A DNA stretch of 6,370 nucleotides, from positions 1 to 6,370 of the forward strand of contig JAQUQY010000086.1 of assembly GCA_028715865.1 (NCBI GenBank), written 5' to 3'. This document shows, one piece after another, positions 1 through 4,963 of this stretch. Source of the DNA: Syntrophales bacterium. Its GTDB lineage: Bacteria > Desulfobacterota > Syntrophia > Syntrophales > UBA2210. The translations under genes were made by a program, and so were the position numbers. How positions within the stretch are numbered: position 1 is the stretch's first letter; the number at the start of each line of letters is the position of its first letter. The notes under the pieces were generated by a model, which saw only the letters and a program-made list of their open reading frames with translations, did not search any database and had not been told where the DNA came from.

Positions 1-1169
1 CCCAGGGCCGTTTCAGCCGGCGGCGGCGGCGGGTTGAAACCCCATTTTATAAGTCCGGCGGCGTTGATGCCAGCCAACAGCCCCATGGCCGCCGATTCCA
101 GATAACCCTCCACCCCGGTGATCTGGCCTGCGAAGAAGAGCCCCTTCTTTCCTTTCAACTCCAATGAAGGTGTCAATAGTGAAGGCGAATTTATAAAAGT
201 GTTCCGGTGTATACTGCCATAACGGGCGAACTCAGCCTTCCTGAGGCCGGGAATCATCCTGAAAACACGGTTCTGTTCTGGCCAGGTAAGTTTCGTCTGA
301 AACCCCACCATGTTGTAAAGAGTTCCCTGCTTGTTTTCCCGGCGAAGCTGAACAACGGCCCATGGTTGCGCCCCGGTACGGGGATCTGTCAACCCCACTG
401 GCTTCATTGGTCCGTAGCGGAGTGTTTCAGGGCCCCGTCTGGCCATCACTTCAATGGGGAGGCAGCCCTCGAAACATTTTCTGTCTTCGAAGTCTCGCGG
501 GTTCACTTCATCGGCTTCAAAAATTGCCTTTCGGAGAGCTTCATAGCCCTCCCTGTCAAGGGGGCAGTTCAGATAGTCCCCCTCCCCATCCTGGTAGCGG
601 GAGGCCGAAAAAACGCTGGACATATCGATGGAGTCAGCTTCGATGACCGGTGATATGGCGTCATAGAAAAAGAGCGATTCGGAACCTGTAAGGGCGGCGA
701 TAGCCCGGGCCAGCCCATCTGATGTGAGAGGCCCCGTGGCTATGATAAGCGGATTCGCGGCGGGAATTTGCGAGATTTGCTCACAACGGACCATCAGATT
801 TTCATGACTCCGAAGGCGTTCTTCAACGAAAAGGGAAAATAGTTGGCGGTCTACGGCAAGGGCTGTGCCCGCGGGGACCCGAGTTTCACGGGCAGCCATC
901 ATGACCAGGGAATCCATCAGGGATAGTTCGCGCTTCAAGAGTCCAGAAGCGCTTTCAGGGTTATCGGATCGGAATGAGTTGCTGCACACCAGTTCCGCCA
1001 TGTGCGGTGATCTATGGGCCGGTGAAAACGCTGTGGGCTTCATTTCTATAAGGTGGACCGTAATCCCCCTCGTCAAAAGCTGCCATGCGGCCTCGCAACC
1101 TGCCAGGCCGGCGCCTATTATTGTGACCGGCGGAACGTTATTGCCGGACTGACTACTTGTGTCGAGCAT
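1..1169 (-). CDS. trmFO: TrmFO, folate/FAD-dependent tRNA (uracil-54-C5)-methyltransferase (3'-truncated by window edge)
   Basis: Cytoplasmic flavoenzyme that makes 5-methyluridine at position 54 in the tRNA T-loop, taking the carbon from methylenetetrahydrofolate and the electrons from reduced FAD. I translated 389 codons from ATG 1169 to the left edge. The N-terminal dinucleotide-binding motif GAGLAG is at residues 19-24, followed by the family signature CSNSFRSD at 62-69. FEGCLPIEVMARRG begins at 233, YGPMKPVGL at about 252-260, and the second FAD-contact region GQITGVEGY at about 348-356. By alignment to B. subtilis TrmFO, C62 and C236 should match catalytic C53 and C226. A run of five prolines (380-384) leads into the conserved TALG segment at the edge. 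The family is about 435-450 residues, so roughly 50-60 are missing. The start is fixed by the topA stop, which is in the same frame one codon upstream; no other in-frame start precedes the FAD motif. It is the third gene of the dprA-topA-trmFO operon, 3 bp after topA. Confidence 0.97.
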   Translation of the reverse strand, partial: MLDTSSQSGNNVPPVTIIGAGLAGCEAAWQLLTRGITVHLIEMKPTAFSPAHRSPHMAELVCSNSFRSDNPESASGLLKRELSLMDSLVMMAARETRVPAGTALAVDRQLFSLFVEERLRSHENLMVRCEQISQIPAANPLIIATGPLTSDGLARAIAALTGSESLFFYDAISPVIEADSIDMSSVFSASRYQDGEGDYLNCPLDREGYEALRKAIFEADEVNPRDFEDRKCFEGCLPIEVMARRGPETLRYGPMKPVGLTDPRTGAQPWAVVQLRRENKQGTLYNMVGFQTKLTWPEQNRVFRMIPGLRKAEFARYGSIHRNTFINSPSLLTPSLELKGKKGLFFAGQITGVEGYLESAAMGLLAGINAAGLIKWGFNPPPPPAETAL

Positions 1170-1172
1170 CGG

Positions 1173-3455
1173 TCAGCTGTTGTTCTCCTTAGTAGCTTTG
1201 TAGCCGCATTCCTTTCTGGGGCATGCTTTGACGGCGCCGTCGCCCTTGCTGAATTTTTCCACAAGCCAAGGCGATCCACAAAGCGGGCAGGGCTCAGGAA
1301 GAGGGCGGTTCCAACTGGCGAAAGTACAGGCCGGGTATGCCGAGCATCCGTAGAAGAGCCTTCCGCGCCTGGATCTCCTTTCGCACAGCATGCCGTCACA
1401 GCCTTCCTGTGGACAGTGGACGCCCGTGTCTACGGGGCGGGTAGAGGAGCATTCCGGGTATCCCGAACAGCCTAGAAAGACGCCGAATTTTCCTCTTTTG
1501 ACAATCATGTTCTTTCCGCACCGGTCACATCGGGTGTCAGTAACCTCCGGTTCCTTCCTGTCCACGCGGCCTGTTTCGTCTGTGCTTATGTTTGCCGTAT
1601 TCTTGCACTCAGGATAGTTTGAGCAGGCAATAAACTTTCCATTTCTTCCCCATTTTATGACCATAGGATTTCCACACTTATCGCATGTTAGTTCAGTGGG
1701 TTCCGCTTCTGTCTTTATGTTTCGCATGAACGATTTGGCCTGCTCCAGCTCAGACTGGAACGAGGCATAGAAGCCCTTCAATGTATCCAGCCTGTTCATA
1801 GAGCCTTCTTCTATTCGATCTAACTTGTCTTCCAGATCGGCCGTGAAACTTATGTCCAGAACTGCCGGGAAACTGTCAACCAGCAAGTCTGTTACCATCA
1901 TGCCCAGTTCGGTGGGGCGGAAACGCCGTTCCTCAAGACTGACATAGTCACGGTCCTGTATGGTGCCAAGTATGGCGGCGTATGTGCTGGGCCTACCGAT
2001 ACCCAGTTCTTCGAGTTCCCTAACCAGCGATGCTTCAGTAAACCGTGGCGGCGGTTGGGTAAAGCTCTGAGATGGTTCGAGCTTCAGAAGCTTCAGCGGA
2101 TCACCTTCGGCAAGAAGCGGTAATTTATGGCTGAAATCCTCTTCTTCACCTGTATTGCTGTTACTCCCGCTATTGGCTGTTTCGGTCATCTTGTCGCTAT
2201 ATGCTACGGTAAATCCGGGAAATACCATCACCGAACCCTGGGAACGCAACAGAAAGCGCCCGGCAACGATATCGAAAGTGGTGCGGTCATAGGCAGCGGG
2301 TGTCATCTGGGAGGCAATGAAACGATTCCAGATCAGCTGGTACAGTCGGAACTCGTCTTTGCCGAGGAAAGGCTGAATGTCTTCAGGGTGATGGACAAGT
2401 GATGCAGGGCGGATCGCTTCGTGAGCATCCTGGACCTTCTTAGACGTTTTGAAGGACCTGGCCTTTGGCGGAAGAAATTCAGTGCCGTAGCGCTCGGCTA
2501 TGTGTGAGCGTACGTCTTCGATTGCTTCATCAGCCACCCTGACGGAGTCGGTTCGCATGTACGTTATGAGTCCCACTGGACCCTCGGCGCCCAACTCCAT
2601 TCCTTCATAGAGTCTCTGGGCCAGGGCCATGGTTCTTTTTGCGGAAAAACGGAACCGCTGGGCTGCTTCCTGCTGGAGTTTGCTCGTAGTGAAAGGCGGA
2701 GGGGGCTGCCTCTTCATCTCTTTCTTTTCGACTTTTTGAAGCAGAAAAGATTCTTTCTCAAGCGAGGCGAGGATGTCTGTGGCTTCCTGCTCAGAACCGA
2801 TTGTCTTCTTTTTGCCATCGATTTTAAGCAGTTTTGACTCAAAAGCGGGCGGTGACGAACCTTCCAGCTGAGCTGTTATATTCCAGTACTCCTTGGGAAT
2901 GAATTTTTGAATTTCCTTTTCCCGCTCGCAAATAATCCTTACCGCCACCGACTGAACCCGTCCCGCGCTAAGTCCCCGTTTGACTTTATCCCACAGGACG
3001 GGGCTGATCTGGTAACCCACCAAGCGATCAAGAATGCGCCTGGTCTGCTGTGCTTCGTACTTGTTAAAATCCAGTGGCAGCGGGTTTTCAAGGGCAGCCA
3101 TGATAGTCCTCATGGTAAGATCTCCAAAGAGAACCCTGAATATTTTTGTATCCTTTCCTTTAAGTTCGTCGGCAATGTGCCATGCGATGGCTTCACCTTC
3201 CCGGTCTGGATCGGGCGCCAGAAAGACGCGGTCAGCGGCGGCGGCCGCTCTTTTCAGCTCCGTCATGGTCTTCTTGCGATCCGCTTTGACTATATAGGTG
3301 GGGTTAAAATCATTCTCAATATCGATGCCAAGCTTGTTTTTAGGCAGATCTTTGATGTGTCCCACCGACGCCCTGACATCATAGTCGGGGCCGAGAAATT
3401 TTTTCAGCGTTTTCACTTTAGTGGGAGATTCCACGACGATGAGGGTTGATGGCAT
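1173..3455 (-). CDS. topA: DNA topoisomerase I (type IA)
   Basis: Relaxes negatively supercoiled DNA by cutting one strand through a 5'-phosphotyrosine and passing the other. The protein has 760 residues. The N-terminal Toprim domain (about 3-115) has the invariant glutamate E9 in VVESPTK and the metal-binding DPDREGE at 82-88 (D82, D84, E86). The type IA core follows: LSAGRVQS at 162-169, the active tyrosine Y299 in YMRTDS, HEAIRP at 345-350, and GIGRPSTYA at 485-493. The C-terminus carries four Cys4 zinc ribbons: C591/C594/C611/C617, C643/C646/C663/C669, C681/C686/C704/C710 and C723/C726/C745/C750. A Ser/Asn/Thr/Gly/Glu-rich stretch at about 424-440 looks like a flexible loop. The length is normal for the family and all catalytic residues are present. 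ATG 3455 has an AAGGAG 10 bp upstream, inside the last codons of dprA, which suggests translational coupling. The TGA stop is in frame with trmFO. Confidence 0.98.
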   Translation of the reverse strand: MPSTLIVVESPTKVKTLKKFLGPDYDVRASVGHIKDLPKNKLGIDIENDFNPTYIVKADRKKTMTELKRAAAAADRVFLAPDPDREGEAIAWHIADELKGKDTKIFRVLFGDLTMRTIMAALENPLPLDFNKYEAQQTRRILDRLVGYQISPVLWDKVKRGLSAGRVQSVAVRIICEREKEIQKFIPKEYWNITAQLEGSSPPAFESKLLKIDGKKKTIGSEQEATDILASLEKESFLLQKVEKKEMKRQPPPPFTTSKLQQEAAQRFRFSAKRTMALAQRLYEGMELGAEGPVGLITYMRTDSVRVADEAIEDVRSHIAERYGTEFLPPKARSFKTSKKVQDAHEAIRPASLVHHPEDIQPFLGKDEFRLYQLIWNRFIASQMTPAAYDRTTFDIVAGRFLLRSQGSVMVFPGFTVAYSDKMTETANSGSNSNTGEEEDFSHKLPLLAEGDPLKLLKLEPSQSFTQPPPRFTEASLVRELEELGIGRPSTYAAILGTIQDRDYVSLEERRFRPTELGMMVTDLLVDSFPAVLDISFTADLEDKLDRIEEGSMNRLDTLKGFYASFQSELEQAKSFMRNIKTEAEPTELTCDKCGNPMVIKWGRNGKFIACSNYPECKNTANISTDETGRVDRKEPEVTDTRCDRCGKNMIVKRGKFGVFLGCSGYPECSSTRPVDTGVHCPQEGCDGMLCERRSRRGRLFYGCSAYPACTFASWNRPLPEPCPLCGSPWLVEKFSKGDGAVKACPRKECGYKATKENNS
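1185..1190 (-). promoter_or_regulatory. Possible trmFO ribosome binding site, unusually distant
   Basis: On the minus strand AAGGAG lies inside topA (its K-E codons near the C-terminus), with 15 bp to the trmFO ATG. That is longer than the usual 5-10 bp. No better site lies between them. trmFO may depend on re-initiation by ribosomes that stop at the topA TGA, 3 bp before its start. Confidence 0.5.
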
Positions 3456-3462
3456 TTAAATT

Positions 3463-4596
3463 TTACTCCTTCTTGGTATTGGTAAAATATCTTCCTGGCA
3501 GCTGCCTCACGTGACCTCGCATTTCAAGTATCAGCAGTATATCGAGCAGTCTGTTGACGCTAAGGTTCGAACGGTCGGTCAGGCTGTCCAAATGAACGGG
3601 CGTGTCTCCGATGAGTCGAAGAATGTTGAGGTGCTCTTCACATAGGCTATCAGTGGACGGCCTTCCATTATTCTCCGTACCGGAGGGCTTGACGGCAGGC
3701 TGGATCTTTCCGGGACAGTCCAATTGGGGAATTATCTCGTTAAGGATGTCTTCCACATTCTGGACCAGCTTTGCCCCTTCCTTGATCAGGCTGTTTGTCC
3801 CGCGGGAGGTTCCCGACTCGATACTGCCCGGAACGGCAAAAACTTCCCGCCCCTGTTCAAGGGCCATTCTGGCAGTTATCAGGGATCCGCTTTTTTCCGC
3901 TGCTTCCACTACAACTACACCGTGCGACATGCCGCTGATTATCCTGTTCCTGCGCGGGAAATTGTGCGCCATGGGGCGTGTCCCGAAGGGATATTCCGAG
4001 ATGACCGTTCCATTGTCACAGATTGCTTCGTAAAGCTTTCTGTTTTCGGGTGGATAAATTACATCCAGACCCGATCCGAGAATAGCCGTGGTTTTTCCGC
4101 GAACGGACAGGGCTCCCCTGTGCGCTGCGGAGTCAATACCCCTGGCCATTCCGCTTACGATGGTAACCCCTTTTAGCGCTAGTTCGCGGGAGATTCGGTC
4201 GCAAATATAGACTCCCTGGGCGGTGGATCTGCGTGATCCAACTATTGCGAGGGGCAGTTCGGCATGAACGGGTTCACCCTTTAAATATAGAAGTGGCGGG
4301 TAATCATATATATGCCGGAGAAGATCAGGATAGGCTTCATCAATGGGAGTGACCAAGGAAACATTCATTTTCGAAGCTTTTTCCAGCTCACTGTCAACCC
4401 TCTTCCAGTCGGTAAATTTTTCAATTCCTGAAGACGCTGTTGCCGATATACGGGAAACCATGGCGCGCTCTGCCGAAGATGCCGAAAAAACAGCTCGGGG
4501 TGATCCGAAGCCGGATAGGAGGGCGTTTATTGTTACCGGACCCATATCTTCAATAAAAACTAAAGCCATCAGATGTCTGAGATCTTCCTGGTTCAT
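3463..4596 (-). CDS. dprA: DNA-processing protein DprA (Smf)
   Basis: Cytoplasmic single-strand DNA-binding protein which, in the family, protects incoming DNA and loads RecA on it during natural transformation; it is also widespread in bacteria not known to be transformable. The protein has 377 residues, a normal length. Residues 1-60 resemble the helix-hairpin-helix/SAM-like N-terminal domain (EDMGPVTINALL). The extended Rossmann core covers about 80-285, with AIVGSRRST at 117-125, SGMARGIDSAAHRGAL at 148-163, FPRRNRIISG at 213-222, GSLITA at 237-242, VPG at 255-257 and GTNSLI at 266-271. A polar linker (about 290-318) leads to a C-terminal winged-helix domain (about 319-372). M1 is the only candidate before an in-frame TAG upstream; its ribosome binding site is weak. 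M10 is a less likely alternative. First gene of the operon; the TAA stop is 7 bp before topA. Presence of dprA does not by itself show competence. Confidence 0.97.
   Translation of the reverse strand: MNQEDLRHLMALVFIEDMGPVTINALLSGFGSPRAVFSASSAERAMVSRISATASSGIEKFTDWKRVDSELEKASKMNVSLVTPIDEAYPDLLRHIYDYPPLLYLKGEPVHAELPLAIVGSRRSTAQGVYICDRISRELALKGVTIVSGMARGIDSAAHRGALSVRGKTTAILGSGLDVIYPPENRKLYEAICDNGTVISEYPFGTRPMAHNFPRRNRIISGMSHGVVVVEAAEKSGSLITARMALEQGREVFAVPGSIESGTSRGTNSLIKEGAKLVQNVEDILNEIIPQLDCPGKIQPAVKPSGTENNGRPSTDSLCEEHLNILRLIGDTPVHLDSLTDRSNLSVNRLLDILLILEMRGHVRQLPGRYFTNTKKE
3466..3471 (-). promoter_or_regulatory. topA ribosome binding site embedded in the dprA 3' end
   Basis: On the minus strand AAGGAG ends 10 bp before the topA ATG. 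It is made of the last two sense codons of dprA (AAG GAG), followed at once by the dprA TAA. Ribosomes finishing dprA therefore cross the topA initiation site, an arrangement that favours translational coupling. Confidence 0.85.
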
Positions 4597-4689
4597 TGAT
4601 TTAACCGCGTACTCAAAAGAAAAATGTTTCTATGATTCATAAGTATGTCACTATTTAGTATGACTGCAAAAAACTAATAATATAAACGT

Positions 4690-4725
4690 TTTTCGGCTGA
4701 TTCGAGCGAAATAACGAAAATTTCG
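4690..4725. repeat. Nested TTCG/CGAA inverted repeats at the start of the dprA leader
   Basis: TTTTCG (4690-4695) is complementary to CGAAAA (4715-4720). Inside lies TTCG-AG-CGAA (4701-4710), and a further near-palindrome CGAAAATTTCG sits at 4715-4725 across the predicted transcription start. The cluster could be an operator or a leader RNA structure. The arms are short and the DNA is AT-rich, so chance is possible. Confidence 0.35.
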
Positions 4726-4729
4726 GTGG

Positions 4730-4759
4730 ACTATATATGGCTCCACAAAACCGTGTCAA
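4730..4759 (-). promoter_or_regulatory. Predicted sigma70-type promoter of the dprA-topA-trmFO operon
   Basis: Read on the minus strand, a perfect -35 TTGACA (4759-4754) is followed after 18 bp by TATAGT (4735-4730), which matches five of six consensus -10 bases. An overlapping TATATA gives a 16-bp spacer. Transcription would begin near 4723, leaving a leader of about 127 nt before the dprA ATG, longer than usual. The sequence match is good; activity is inferred. Confidence 0.7.
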
Positions 4760-4871
4760 GGCTTTTGTCCTCCCGTACCATTTCATTGCGCCTTCCCTGA
4801 GCTGAAAAGAGGATTACACAGGCTTTCCCTATTCCCCTCCGGACTGAGTTTCCGCGGGTATTCCGGTTTAC

Positions 4872-4900
4872 TTGACAACGCTCCGGCCCTGTACTAGTTT
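4872..4900 (+). promoter_or_regulatory. Predicted sigma70-type promoter of the secreted-protein gene
   Basis: A perfect TTGACA (4872-4877) is followed by a 17-bp spacer and TAGTTT (4895-4900), which matches the -10 consensus at three positions including the first two and the last. Spacing is ideal but the -10 is weak, which would suit a regulated or modest promoter. Transcription would begin near 4907, about 57 nt before the ATG. Confidence 0.5.
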
Positions 4901-4909
4901 AACTTCATT

Positions 4910-4940
4910 TTTCAGGCTTCACACTTGGGCAGGCCTGAAA
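4910..4940 (+). promoter_or_regulatory. Stem-loop in the 5' leader of the secreted-protein gene
   Basis: TTTCAGGC (4910-4917) and GCCTGAAA (4933-4940) are perfect reverse complements around a 15-nt loop, and the stem can gain a G-U and a U-A pair inside. It would form at the extreme 5' end of the predicted transcript and ends 7 nt before the AAAGG ribosome-binding stretch. It could stabilise the mRNA or act as an operator. No U-run follows, so it is not an intrinsic terminator. Confidence 0.5.
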
Positions 4941-4947
4941 CGAGATT

Positions 4948-4953
4948 AAAGGT
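4948..4953 (+). promoter_or_regulatory. Ribosome binding site of the secreted-protein gene
   Basis: AAAGGT lies 10 bp before ATG 4964 and decides the start. An in-frame TTG at 4955 is only 1 bp from it and is therefore disfavoured; ATG 4964 also opens directly into a classic signal peptide. Confidence 0.6.
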
Positions 4954-4963
4954 ATTGCATTTC

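Larger units (their letters stand above)
4597..4963. other. Divergent intergenic region between dprA and the secreted-protein gene
   Basis: These 367 bp separate the two divergent genes. The left half (about 4600-4740) is AT-rich and holds the dprA leader and promoter; the right half holds the promoter and leader of the plus-strand gene. The two predicted -35 boxes are about 110 bp apart. The stretch between them (about 4760-4871) has no convincing gene, RNA or terminator that I can see; a 43-codon minus-strand frame that overlaps the dprA promoter was judged spurious. Confidence 0.8.

Noticed and set aside
10..40. GTTTCA / TGAAAC inverted repeat flanking the CGG tract, considered as a terminator
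   Set aside because: It lies within trmFO coding sequence, the arms are only 6 bp, and no U-run follows on either strand.
207..653. 148-codon plus-strand reading frame
   Set aside because: It lies entirely antisense to trmFO, whose protein is clearly recognisable, and its translation resembles no known family.
2907..3449. 180-codon plus-strand reading frame opposite topA
   Set aside because: Antisense to the conserved Toprim and core domains of TopA; no ribosome binding site or recognisable protein. It is a by-product of topA codon usage.
3456..3462. Possible terminator between dprA and topA
   Set aside because: The gap is only 7 bp and shows no stem; the topA ribosome binding site is inside dprA, so the genes are read together.
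4655..4786. 43-codon minus-strand frame starting at ATG 4786 with GGAAGG just upstream
   Set aside because: It covers the predicted dprA promoter, the ribosome-binding-like stretch is only 4 bp from the ATG, and the peptide has no recognisable features. A promoter-internal chance frame is more likely, though a leader peptide cannot be excluded without transcript mapping.
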